DNA from: Methylococcaceae bacterium
GTDB taxonomy: Bacteria; Pseudomonadota; Gammaproteobacteria; Methylococcales; Methylococcaceae
Direction of reading: 5' to 3'
Assembly: GCA_012026715.1 (NCBI GenBank)
Contig: VEPB01000497.1
Coordinates: 1 to 8,279 of the forward strand
Length of the DNA: 8,279 nucleotides
Part shown: positions 1 through 5,903 of the stretch, one piece after another
How the letters are laid out: every line of letters begins with the position of its first letter
Position numbering within the stretch: the stretch's first letter is position 1
Translations under genes and position numbers: made by a program
Notes under the pieces: generated by a model
What the model saw: the letters and a program-made list of their open reading frames with translations, nothing else
Database searches by the model: none
Told to the model about the DNA's origin: nothing

Positions 1-116
1 AGGTTTGAAGGCGTGGGTGGCCAGGTTCACGGGACGAGGCAACAGTTTCGCAGTGAGGGTCATTGCGCTGCGGTTGGGGAAAGCGCTGATCGAACGGCCG
101 CCAGCCCTGTGATTGA

Positions 117-125
117 TGTTATAAG
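117..125 (+). promoter_or_regulatory. Candidate extended -10 promoter for the 145 gene
   Basis: TGTTATAAG reads as an extended -10: TG, one base, then TATAAG, which differs from TATAAT at one position. There is no good -35 at 17 bases, which is acceptable for an extended -10. The predicted transcript start, near 131-133, would fall right at the Shine-Dalgarno. Either the leader is very short or the true promoter lies further upstream. Confidence 0.35.
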
Positions 126-130
126 AAGCC

Positions 131-136
131 AAAGGA
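131..136 (+). promoter_or_regulatory. Shine-Dalgarno that fixes the start at 145
   Basis: AAAGGA lies 8 bases before the ATG at 145. This supports a 103-residue product over a longer reading from the GTG at 13, whose extra residues do not look protein-like. Confidence 0.6.
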
Positions 137-144
137 ATAAATGT

Positions 145-456
145 ATGGCGACAGCATGGGTCTATGTAGTCAACAACGGTAGCGGTACTCCATCGATTGT
201 CAGGCGTAGCCACGCGGCGATTGCCGTTTCCCAGGTTCAGCCCGGAGAATATGTGGTGACCTTTCCCAAGGTGGTTAGAAACTGCACCTGCGTTGGGACT
301 TTGAATAATAGCGTCGGGACCATTACCGCCGTTCCCGGAGAGAACTCGGCGCTATTGCCAAATCAGGTTAGGGTATTGACGTTAAGCCTGGATAACCAAT
401 TTGTGGGGGCGTACGATTTCAGCTTGGCGGTTTTCTACACGGCGGCCAAGAAGTAA
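145..456 (+). CDS. Small beta-rich protein of unknown function
   Basis: The product is 103 residues with no signal peptide or membrane segment. It is rich in V, T, N and G in an alternating pattern typical of beta strands. Recognisable stretches are GEYVVTFPKVVRNC (about 33-46), then a G-x-I strand, then PNQVRVLTLSL (about 71-81) and a C-terminal FSLAVFY. This order resembles small beta domains often seen alone or at the ends of collagen-like and phage tail-fibre proteins, where a central cysteine follows G-x-Y-x-V-T-F. That resemblance is from memory, not from a search. Codons look AT-richer than in neighbouring genes, which may hint at acquisition. The gene stands alone and converges on the CAP gene with 23 bases between stops. 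A stable binding or capping domain is possible; no enzyme motif is visible. Confidence 0.75.
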   Translation: MATAWVYVVNNGSGTPSIVRRSHAAIAVSQVQPGEYVVTFPKVVRNCTCVGTLNNSVGTITAVPGENSALLPNQVRVLTLSLDNQFVGAYDFSLAVFYTAAKK

Positions 457-479
457 ATGTTGATGGGAGTCGGTGCGGC

Positions 480-1037
480 TCAGTAGGGCCGTTGCCCTGT
501 CCAATTGCCGGCCGGGCTGTAATGGCACACCCAAACCTGTTCCAGGGTGTCGTCGCAAACCGCAAAGCCACAGCCGACCGCTGTCGTCGTCTTCCAGACA
601 ACTTGGGTGTAATGCCCGCATAATTTTCCCTTGCGGCAGCGATTGCGCTTGTAGTCGTAGTCGCGCTGCTCCGTCCCCCACTTGTCGACCACGGTTTTCG
701 CGGTGATTTCCTGGATTTCGCGCCGCCCGTCCGACCAGATCGCAGGGCTGGCCCAATAGATGTTTTCGCCGTACCGCCCGTTGGACTGACTGTGTTGCAT
801 CGTGCAGTGAAGATCCTCCTGCAGTCGGTCCGCCCACGCCTGTGCCGAGTCGGCCAGGTCGTCGGAATAGGTGATCGGGGGTACACCGGCCAGCTTTCGC
901 CAGCGGTTGTGTTGGGCGACCATCTGGTCTTCATCCAGGTCCACCGCTGAGGCCGAAGGTATCCAGACCAGGGAAGTGAGCAACAGCACCAGGCCGAACG
1001 TCAGGTTCGGCCGCTTCGCTTTGTTAAGGGGGCGCAT
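480..1037 (-). CDS. Secreted CAP/SCP (PR-1-like) domain protein
   Basis: The product is 185 residues. A signal peptide covers about 1-31 (basic MRPLNKAKR, hydrophobic core, cleavage at ASA|VD), so the protein is exported. The rest is one CAP domain: QHNRWR at 42-47, YGENIYW at 89-95, the CAP1-type motif GHYTQVVW at 141-148, and the CAP2-type VCHYSPAGNW at 170-179. The usual His-Glu-Glu-His cluster can be assigned to H82, E91, E123 and H142. Six cysteines (78, 134, 140, 156, 161, 171) suggest disulfides. CAP proteins bind sterols, lipids, metals or surface partners; bacterial roles are mostly unknown, so no function is assigned. The frame is open further upstream, to 1301, but the signal peptide argues for the ATG at 1037. 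The Shine-Dalgarno is weak. The gene is divergent from the 1232 membrane protein. Confidence 0.9.
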   Translation of the reverse strand: MRPLNKAKRPNLTFGLVLLLTSLVWIPSASAVDLDEDQMVAQHNRWRKLAGVPPITYSDDLADSAQAWADRLQEDLHCTMQHSQSNGRYGENIYWASPAIWSDGRREIQEITAKTVVDKWGTEQRDYDYKRNRCRKGKLCGHYTQVVWKTTTAVGCGFAVCDDTLEQVWVCHYSPAGNWTGQRPY

Positions 1038-1074
1038 CGGTGAAGGTTGGGTTTGCCTTAACGGAAAACCTGGA

Positions 1075-1080
1075 ATTTTA
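1075..1080 (-). promoter_or_regulatory. Possible -10 for the CAP gene
   Basis: On the minus strand this reads TAAAAT, 37 bases before the CAP start codon. No convincing -35 is visible at the expected distance. The direct repeat CCTGGAA (1069-1075 and 1082-1088) flanks it and could be a regulator site, though two copies of a 7-mer are weak evidence. Confidence 0.25.
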
Positions 1081-1231
1081 CCCTGGAAACCCGGTCTGTT
1101 TCCGGCGATGCCGGCTGCATGCTGACAGCACCGCCGCGGCCCCCTCGCGTGAATCTGAACGATCCGCCAAGACCCGCGGTCAAAGGGCCGGGCGTAACCA
1201 TCCCTCCTCACGTCAACGCACTGCGGAATCC

Positions 1232-1714
1232 ATGATGAGCATCTCTCGCGAACTGAACGGTCTGCTGAATCCGCCTTCGAAGGACAGTCAACAGCCATCA
1301 TCCGGCCGGAAGCGGCAGGACCTTCTCAACGGCCTCATCATGGGCGGGTTTTTTACCGTGATGATGCTGGCCGGGACCGGCAACCTTTGGCTGTCGGTGA
1401 ACTTCGGATTCGGCATGTTTCTTACGATCGGAGATATCCTGCGGTTCGACGACGGCGGACTCGGGCTGACCTCCGGATTCCTGGCCGCGCTGTGCGCCAG
1501 CGGGGTGATCGGATCTTTTTTCGGCCCGGAGGTCGGCAAGGTTACCGCGATTGGCCTTTTCGTCACGGTCGCCCCGGCGGTCCACATCATGGACACGGAG
1601 CCAGGCTGGGGTCGCGGAGGCCGGAATTTTCTGGCAGTATGCTGGGCGGTGGCGATGACCGTGGTGTTTTTCGCCTGGTTTTTTGAGAACTACACGCTTC
1701 AGTTCGTGAGCTGA
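1232..1714 (+). CDS. Multi-pass inner-membrane protein, unknown function
   Basis: The product is 160 residues. A polar cytoplasmic-type N-terminus of about 30 residues, ending in a basic GRKRQD, is followed by four or five hydrophobic segments at about 31-48, 52-70, 79-97, 103-120 and 132-151. The loop DTEPGWGRGGRN sits before the last segment. No conserved catalytic or transporter motif is recognised. Two adjacent ATGs exist at 1232 and 1235; a GGA at 1225-1227 is better spaced from the second, so the product may be one residue shorter. The frame is open further upstream (from about 1040), but those residues look non-coding. The gene is transcribed away from the CAP gene across a 194-base gap that should hold both promoters. 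Confidence 0.75.
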   Translation: MMSISRELNGLLNPPSKDSQQPSSGRKRQDLLNGLIMGGFFTVMMLAGTGNLWLSVNFGFGMFLTIGDILRFDDGGLGLTSGFLAALCASGVIGSFFGPEVGKVTAIGLFVTVAPAVHIMDTEPGWGRGGRNFLAVCWAVAMTVVFFAWFFENYTLQFVS

Positions 1715-2103
1715 GAAGGAGAGGATTCTGCCGGTCACCGGGAGTTTTGCGGCGACTTGCGCCGGGATTCCAGCTGGAGATTTCAGCGCGCCCCCAACCG
1801 GCGCGGCTGGCTGGTCGGCGATCCCTGGCCAGCACCCCGCGTGACGGTCCAGGTTTGCCTTTCCATTCAGCCTCTGGGGCGCGGATCGGCGTTGCCGGAC
1901 TCCTGCTGTCGATTTCAGTCCCGGACAGCTCTTCCCTTTCGCGAAAAGCATCGCTCAACCGGCCGAAGGACATCGGTTAATCCCGATCGGCCGGTTCGCA
2001 CGCGTTGTTGGCATTCGACCAATACTTCATGCATGACGATTCGAATCCGCCGGAATTCGCCCTCACCGGACTTGATCTTCCCGTCCAGCCTCGCGGAAAG
2101 CCC
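1715..2103. other. Gene-poor stretch upstream of the nuclease
   Basis: I support no gene in these 389 bases. Short open frames exist on both strands, but they are rich in R, P and S without protein-like pattern. A weak hairpin CCGGT-C-ACCGG followed by GAGTTTT (1731-1747) could end transcription of the membrane gene. Bases 1957-1996 hold an inverted repeat listed separately. GATTCGAATC at 2038-2047 is a perfect 10-bp palindrome. The nuclease frame is itself open through 2005-2103, so the end of this stretch may be coding if an earlier start is used. Confidence 0.5.
1957..1996. repeat. 10-bp perfect inverted repeat with nested hairpin
   Basis: AACCGGCCGA (1957-1966) is matched exactly by TCGGCCGGTT (1987-1996) across 20 bases. 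Inside lies a second hairpin, ATCGG-TTAATC-CCGAT (1972-1987), which shares one base with the right arm, so the two folds compete slightly. It sits about 107 bases before the preferred nuclease start. There is no T-run on the plus-strand exit, so a standard terminator is unlikely; an operator or leader structure fits better. Confidence 0.5.
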
Positions 2104-2886
2104 TTGAGCCCACTTTGGTTTTCCGGAAATGGGACGAAGGGGGGCAGCCCGAGCGCGAGATTCGCGGCGCTCGTGTCGCTGTTGATCATCGGAGCAGGCG
2201 CTCAGGCGCAGACTCCAACCCATTCGCTACGGGTCGACTACGAGGGTTTCTCCGTCTGGCTGGATTGCGACCAGCACGGAGCCTATCGATTCGCCTATAG
2301 CGTTGGCTTCGATACCGGGGACGAACCCAGGGCGGATCATTTTTCACTCGACCCTGGCGTCCCCGCGCACTGCCAGCCGGCCTCCGCGGGCAGCTTCAAG
2401 GCGCCACCCGGAAAGCCCCGGTTCGACCGCGGGCATCAGGTGCCGGCGAATCATATGGACTGGTCATCCCTGGCAATCGGCGATACCAATTACATGACCA
2501 ACATATTGCCGCAGACCGCCGTGCTGAACCGCGGCGCCTGGCTTGCAACCGAGGAAATCATCGAGTGCTACCGCGACGTGCAGGATTTGCGGGTCGTTGG
2601 GGGCGCCATTTGGGGCAACAATGCCCACAACGATTATTTCGTGGAGAGCCACGGGATCAAGACCCCTGATTATTTCTGGAAGGTGGTCATCCGCGCCGAC
2701 GGCAAGGCCCAGGCCTGGCTGTTTCCGAACAGCAACGCGCCGACCAGGGCGAGACTGAATAAATACCTGATCAGCATCGCGAGCCTGGAGAAAAAGCTCG
2801 GCGAAAGCTTTCCGGTGTCCGAGGCGGTCCGGAAAAAGAGGTACTCGAAATCGTGGACCATCCCCGCCGGTTGCGACAAGGGTTAA
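2104..2886 (+). CDS. Secreted DNA/RNA non-specific endonuclease (DRGH type)
   Basis: This is a beta-beta-alpha-metal nuclease of the NucA/Serratia family, expected to cut single- and double-stranded DNA and RNA with Mg2+ outside the cytoplasm. From the TTG at 2104 the product is 260 residues. A signal peptide has its core at about 18-35 (AALVSLLIIGAGAQA). The catalytic DRGH is at 108-111 (general base H111). TNILPQ at 132-137 leads to LNRGAW, whose N142 is the metal-binding Asn, and E150 matches Serratia nuclease E127. C55, C90 and C155 may form disulfides. The TTG start has GGAAAG just upstream; an ATG at 2029 would add 25 residues ahead of the signal and seems less likely. No immunity gene is recognisable beside it, as expected for an enzyme folded after export. 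The 2908 gene probably shares its transcript. Confidence 0.9.
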   Translation: MSPLWFSGNGTKGGSPSARFAALVSLLIIGAGAQAQTPTHSLRVDYEGFSVWLDCDQHGAYRFAYSVGFDTGDEPRADHFSLDPGVPAHCQPASAGSFKAPPGKPRFDRGHQVPANHMDWSSLAIGDTNYMTNILPQTAVLNRGAWLATEEIIECYRDVQDLRVVGGAIWGNNAHNDYFVESHGIKTPDYFWKVVIRADGKAQAWLFPNSNAPTRARLNKYLISIASLEKKLGESFPVSEAVRKKRYSKSWTIPAGCDKG

Positions 2887-2907
2887 TTCGAGGTCATTGA
2901 TCGCGTT

Positions 2908-3219
2908 GTGACAGTCGCAATCGGCTTGGCTGCGGTCGGCGGCGCTATCGTGGTCGTTCTCATCGCCGTTTGGGTGGCCGCCCGCCGTCCCGTGGCTTGT
3001 CCGGATTGTGGGCAACCGTCCCTGCATTGCGTCCAGTGGATCCGGGCTACCGTAATCAGAGAGGGAAAAAGACTTCCCGATAGCTGGGTTTACTACCGCT
3101 GTTCGCAGTGCGGTGCGCGGTTCAAGCAGGGCGTCGGACGGGAATTCACAAAGCCGTCGGAAGCGGAGTGGCGGCAGTATTGCTCAAAAAACGGCGATAG
3201 CCCGCGGGATTTGGAGTAG
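2908..3219 (+). CDS. Membrane-anchored zinc-ribbon protein
   Basis: The product is 103 residues. An N-terminal hydrophobic helix at 3-25 is followed by RR and then a zinc-ribbon-like pattern: CPDC at 31-34 and CSQC at 65-68, with an extra C41. The C-terminus is polar. By the positive-inside rule, the RR after the helix suggests a cytoplasmic ribbon. The family is not recognised. The start is GTG, with GAGG at 2890-2893 about 14 bases away, which is long, so translation may rely on coupling to the nuclease. The gene is in the same frame as the nuclease, separated only by its TAA and 21 bases, so co-transcription is likely. Whether it helps the nuclease cannot be judged from sequence. Confidence 0.7.
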   Translation: MTVAIGLAAVGGAIVVVLIAVWVAARRPVACPDCGQPSLHCVQWIRATVIREGKRLPDSWVYYRCSQCGARFKQGVGREFTKPSEAEWRQYCSKNGDSPRDLE

Positions 3220-3438
3220 CGGTCGGGCGTGTGCTCGCAAGAGGGGTGCCCTGGTGGACGCGAGCCGCTCCGGAGCGATCAGGGGCGGATGGGTCGAGCC
3301 GTAACCGGACCGCGGGTGTGTAGCCCGAAATTTCGGCTCCGGCGTTGGGTCGCTTACCCCGTTGTCGAGTAAGGGATTTGACGGGGTTGTGCGGTATTTC
3401 GCGCAGGCAGGAAGGTGGAGCCCCGAGAAAAAGCCTTA

Positions 3439-3460
3439 CAAATATTGAGGTCAATATTTG
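3439..3460. promoter_or_regulatory. Perfect 22-bp palindrome, candidate operator
   Basis: CAAATATTGA (3439-3448) and TCAATATTTG (3451-3460) are exact reverse complements around GG. The AT-rich arms stand out in GC-rich DNA, and the geometry suits a dimeric helix-turn-helix regulator. It lies 109 bases before the 3570 start. There is no following T-run, so it is unlikely to be a terminator. TTGAGG (3445-3450) inside it could act as a poor -35, which would place the regulator over the promoter. Confidence 0.5.
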
Positions 3461-3479
3461 GCCAGATAGTTGCTTTGTT

Positions 3480-3529
3480 GCTGTTACGCCGGAGGTCCTC
3501 GGCCGGCGACTCGGTCGCCGAGGAACAGC
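3480..3529 (+). promoter_or_regulatory. Bulged hairpin in the leader of the 3570 gene
   Basis: The right arm CCGAGGAACAGC (3518-3529) pairs with GCTGTT (3480-3485) and CCTCGG (3497-3502), which are separated by an 11-base bulge. Above this, CGAC (3507-3510) pairs with GTCG (3514-3517) around a TCG loop, with a 4-base bulge. GTTACGCC (3483-3490) can alternatively pair with GGCGTTAC (3530-3537) at 7 of 8 positions. The lack of a T-run argues against an intrinsic terminator. Confidence 0.4.
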
Positions 3530-3556
3530 GGCGTTACATCACTCCTCAAAGCAGCA

Positions 3557-3560
3557 AAGG
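3557..3560 (+). promoter_or_regulatory. Shine-Dalgarno fixing the start at 3570
   Basis: AAGG, 9 bases before the ATG at 3570, together with a clean signal peptide, fixes this start even though the frame is open back to about 3345. Confidence 0.55.
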
Positions 3561-3569
3561 TCAGATCCA

Positions 3570-4073
3570 ATGAAATCCTTGTCTCTCTTGCGTCAAGTTG
3601 TTGTGGCCGCAGTGGCGGTTTCCGCGATGGCCGTCTCATTCCAGGCCACCGCCGATGATGACTTTAGAAGAACCCCCCTCTACCGTCTCCGGGGCAGTTT
3701 CGGTTTTCAGGCCCAAGGCTATTTTGGCGCCAATTACGATGCCGCCACCCAACAGACGACGGGCGCCGTCGCCGAACGGGTCGGCGTTTACACCTTCGAC
3801 GGAAAGGGAAACTGCAAGATCCACAGCATCGCCAACAAGGCCGGTCTCGCGGAGGCCGTCATTCAGGACACGGCGGAAGGCGAATGCACCTACGTCATCT
3901 ACGACGATGGAACCGGGCAGGTCGACGCCCGCTTGGGCGGCAAGACCTTTTACACCTTTTTCGTTCTGGTGAAACACGATACCGAATTCATGTTCACGCG
4001 GCGGGAAGGCATCAACAATCCGACCGCCGATGGCGGGGCATCGTTGATCTTCGGAATTGGCAAGAGGCAGTAA
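3570..4073 (+). CDS. Small exported protein of unknown function
   Basis: The product is 167 residues with a typical signal peptide (MKSLSLLRQ, hydrophobic core, cleavage at ATA|DD near residue 28). The mature part of about 139 residues is beta-rich: RGSFGFQAQGYFGAN (41-55), GVYTFDGKGNC (72-82), TYVIYDDGTGQVD (107-119), then FYTFFVLV (127-134) and a GG-rich C-terminus. The pairing of a TFDGKGN strand with a later Y-x-x-x-DGTG strand recalls repeated beta-hairpin proteins secreted by many proteobacteria, a lipocalin- or barrel-like look with no assigned role that I know. C82 and C106 could form a disulfide. It is probably periplasmic or secreted. The unusually long, palindrome-rich leader suggests regulated expression. 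Confidence 0.8.
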   Translation: MKSLSLLRQVVVAAVAVSAMAVSFQATADDDFRRTPLYRLRGSFGFQAQGYFGANYDAATQQTTGAVAERVGVYTFDGKGNCKIHSIANKAGLAEAVIQDTAEGECTYVIYDDGTGQVDARLGGKTFYTFFVLVKHDTEFMFTRREGINNPTADGGASLIFGIGKRQ

Positions 4074-4085
4074 GCCGGTCGCGAT

Positions 4086-4116
4086 CGGGGGAGTCGCCGC
4101 CAGGGCGGCCTCCCCG
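4086..4116 (+). terminator. Strong GC hairpin after the 3570 gene
   Basis: GGGGAG (4088-4093) pairs with CTCCCC (4110-4115) and GCCGCC (4096-4101) with GGCGGC (4104-4109), leaving only a 2-base TC bulge. The tight loop means the inner stem probably loses a pair. It lies 14 bases after the stop. No T-run follows, so it may stabilise the 3' end or act as a non-canonical terminator. Confidence 0.45.
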
Positions 4117-4305
4117 CCGGTTCAGAAGTAGCGGTTATCGGGAGTTGTCGGCGGCATTCGGGTTCGCTCCGTTAAGAGGCCCGATATTCCAGCCCCTTTG
4201 GCTCGCGTCGAGAGGCTGCCGGCGCCCTCCGCTCCGACCCGGTTTCCGGGTGCGGTAGCCGAAACCGCGAACCCCTTCCTTCCAAAATTGTGATTCAATC
4301 GCCCC

Positions 4306-4647
4306 ATGAGCGATAAGAGGGCGGTTGGATTAAGCCTGTTTCAGCAGGTCCTGGGTCTGGCGATGCTGTCGGTTGCGGCCGTGACGGCGCTGGTTGCCTA
4401 CGGCCTCTATGCCAACGACCGCGCCGAGCGCAACGCGTCCGCATTCTGCCGCGAGGCCGCCAGCGTGGGCGCCATCGCCGATGTGGTTGCGCGTGCGGAG
4501 CGCGAGAGCATCCGCCATTACCTCGCCCACCAACCCGAGGCCTACCACTTCCTGTTTCCCGGCTGGGTCTTCAACGTCGGTGTGTGCCAGGCGGAGATCG
4601 AGGGCCCTGCCATCCGGAAAACCCGCGTCTGGCTGGCGGGGGATTGA
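4306..4647 (+). CDS. Small single-pass membrane protein, unknown function
   Basis: The product is 113 residues. The membrane helix is at about 10-34 after a short basic N-terminus, so the C-terminal 80 residues are probably periplasmic. That part has an Ala/Glu/Arg-rich helical stretch (40-75) and a hydrophobic, aromatic segment HFLFPGWVFNVGVC (81-94). C48 and C94 could form a disulfide. No family is recognised. No Shine-Dalgarno is visible before the ATG; instead the gene begins AATCGCCCCATGA, the same start context as the macro-domain gene, and may be translated from a leaderless message. It lies upstream of pyrD, 203 bases away and in the same direction, but a pyrimidine-related role is not implied. 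Confidence 0.7.
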   Translation: MSDKRAVGLSLFQQVLGLAMLSVAAVTALVAYGLYANDRAERNASAFCREAASVGAIADVVARAERESIRHYLAHQPEAYHFLFPGWVFNVGVCQAEIEGPAIRKTRVWLAGD

Positions 4648-4688
4648 AGCCGTACCGCGGCAAAATCGAGGTCGACCTTTTGCCTGAC

Positions 4689-4709
4689 GCCAATCCAGGG
4701 TAGATTGGC
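4689..4709. repeat. Short inverted repeat between the 4306 gene and pyrD
   Basis: GCCAATC (4689-4695) and GATTGGC (4703-4709) are exact reverse complements with a 7-base loop CAGGGTA. It lies 41 bases past the 4306 gene stop and about 140 before pyrD. There is no T-run. It may end the first transcript or be an operator for pyrD. Confidence 0.35.
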
Positions 4710-4850
4710 CGGGTGAAACGACCGCGCGGAAAGACTGCCGGTTCGGTTTTACGGTCAACGCAGGTCCCGCGGCGCGCCTGCCGCCGTTTCCGGTTTTCGC
4801 AGCGCCCGGTTTTCCCTGGTTTATTCCTTATTTCCCCTTTTCGATCGCCG

Positions 4851-5870
4851 ATGTTTTACCAAGCCCTTCGCCCTTGGTTGTTCCGCCTGGATCCCGAAAC
4901 CGCTCATCATCTGAGTCTCGCGGGGCTGTCCGCCTTGGCGGGCCTGGGGCCGCTGAATCCCCTGCGGCGGACCTTGCAGGACCAGCCCCGCACGGTGATG
5001 GGAATCGAGTTTCCCAATCCGGTCGGGCTGGCGGCCGGCTTGGACAAGAACGGCGATTGCATCGACGGGATGTTTGCCCTGGGCTTCGGTTTCGTCGAGG
5101 TCGGAACGGTGACGCCCAAGCCGCAACCGGGCAATCCCAAGCCGCGGCTGTTCCGGCTGGTGGAGCAGCAGGCCCTCATCAACCGGCTGGGTTTCAACAA
5201 CCAAGGGGTCGACTACCTGGTCGAGCGGGTCAAGGCCCGCCGCAATCGGGGTGTGCTGGGCATCAACATCGGCAAGAACCTAACCACGGCAGTGGAATCC
5301 GCCCTGGACGACTACCGCATCGGGCTGCGCAAGGCTCACGCACACGCCGACTACGTCACCGTCAACATTTCATCCCCCAACACGCCCGGCTTGCGGACCC
5401 TGCAGCTGGGCGAGCATCTGGCGGAACTGTTGGGTGGACTGACGGAGGAGAGGGCGCGGCTGGCCGACGAGCAGGGCCGCCGGGCGCCCCTGGCGGTGAA
5501 AATCGCCCCCGACCTGGAGCCGGAGGAGATTGGCCCACTGGCGGAAATGCTGGTAAGCCACGGGGTCGATGGCGTCATCGCCACCAACACCACCTTGTCC
5601 CGCGCCGGGGTGGAAGACAATCTGCTTTCTGCCCAGGCCGGCGGCTTGAGCGGCAGGCCGCTGTTCGAGAAGTCGACCGCGGTGGTTGCCAGCCTCGCGG
5701 AAACCCTGCAAGGCGCGCTGCCCATCATCGCTTGCGGTGGCATCTTCTCCGCCGAGGATGCCAAGGCCAAGCTCCGGGCCGGCGCCAGCCTGGTGCAGGT
5801 CTACAGCGGATTCATCTATCGCGGTCCGGTTCTGATCGAGGAAATCGTTCGCGCCTTGTCGGTCGGGTAA
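4851..5870 (+). CDS. pyrD: Dihydroorotate dehydrogenase, class 2 (quinone)
   Basis: This enzyme oxidises dihydroorotate to orotate in pyrimidine synthesis, using FMN and passing electrons to membrane quinone. The product is 339 residues, close to the 336 of E. coli PyrD. The class 2 N-terminal membrane-contact helices are present (1-40: FYQALRPWLF, then DPETAHHLSLAGL). The barrel follows: NPVGLAAGLDKNG (56-68), FVEVGTVTPKPQPGNP (81-96), LINRLGFNN (109-117), GINIGKN (137-143), and VNISSPNTPGLR (171-182), whose S175 is the class 2 catalytic base. The FMN-phosphate region is near IIACGGIFS and LVQVYSGFIYRGP toward the C-terminus. The ATG at 4851 fits the family start; a longer frame exists but reads poorly. 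There is no clear Shine-Dalgarno, and the leader is notably pyrimidine-rich. Confidence 0.97.
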   Translation: MFYQALRPWLFRLDPETAHHLSLAGLSALAGLGPLNPLRRTLQDQPRTVMGIEFPNPVGLAAGLDKNGDCIDGMFALGFGFVEVGTVTPKPQPGNPKPRLFRLVEQQALINRLGFNNQGVDYLVERVKARRNRGVLGINIGKNLTTAVESALDDYRIGLRKAHAHADYVTVNISSPNTPGLRTLQLGEHLAELLGGLTEERARLADEQGRRAPLAVKIAPDLEPEEIGPLAEMLVSHGVDGVIATNTTLSRAGVEDNLLSAQAGGLSGRPLFEKSTAVVASLAETLQGALPIIACGGIFSAEDAKAKLRAGASLVQVYSGFIYRGPVLIEEIVRALSVG

Positions 5871-5903
5871 GGCGCAGCCCTAACCCGAAGCAGTCGGCAT
5901 AGT

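Larger units (their letters stand above)
1..144. other. Left edge, no firmly supported gene
   Basis: Two overlapping readings look weakly coding, but neither can be confirmed. Plus strand 2-112 is open and ends at TGA (110-112); it could be the last 36 residues of a gene entering from outside the window, ending ...ALIERPPAL. The minus strand from an ATG at 63 runs open to base 1 and begins MTLTAKLLPRPVNLATHAFK, which could be the start of a gene leaving the window. The two frames share third codon positions, so GC3 cannot separate them. The plus frame of the downstream gene is also open across this stretch, but its residues there do not look like protein. Confidence 0.3.
3220..3569. other. 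Structured 350-base intergenic leader
   Basis: I see no supportable gene here. A minus-strand open frame (3146-3454) starts at a TTG inside a palindrome and reads as R/P-rich noise. The stretch is rich in inverted repeats: CCGAAATTTCGG (3325-3336), ACCCCGT/ACGGGGT (3356-3362 with 3381-3387), the 22-bp palindrome at 3439-3460 and the bulged hairpin at 3480-3529. No known riboswitch consensus is recognised. Confidence 0.5.

Noticed and set aside
382..934. Two minus-strand frames overlapping the CAP gene
   Set aside because: Out-of-frame shadows of the CAP gene, without its conserved motifs.
2464..3027. Minus-strand open frame of 187 codons
   Set aside because: It lies opposite the nuclease and the zinc-ribbon gene, whose motifs are clear.
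2104..3219. Nuclease toxin with a cognate immunity protein
   Set aside because: The nuclease has an ordinary signal peptide and no toxin-delivery domain. The neighbour is a membrane zinc-ribbon protein and does not look like a known NucA-type inhibitor.
3146..3454. Minus-strand open frame of 102 codons in the 3220-3569 gap
   Set aside because: It starts at a TTG inside the 22-bp palindrome, has no Shine-Dalgarno, and its R/P/S-rich product looks random.
3320..3460. Possible known riboswitch in the 3570 leader
   Set aside because: I compared it by eye with the cyclic-di-GMP, cobalamin and glycine types and found no core consensus, only generic inverted repeats.
4874..5902. Plus-strand open frame of 342 codons overlapping pyrD
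   Set aside because: Out-of-frame shadow of pyrD, with extreme G/R/A/P composition.
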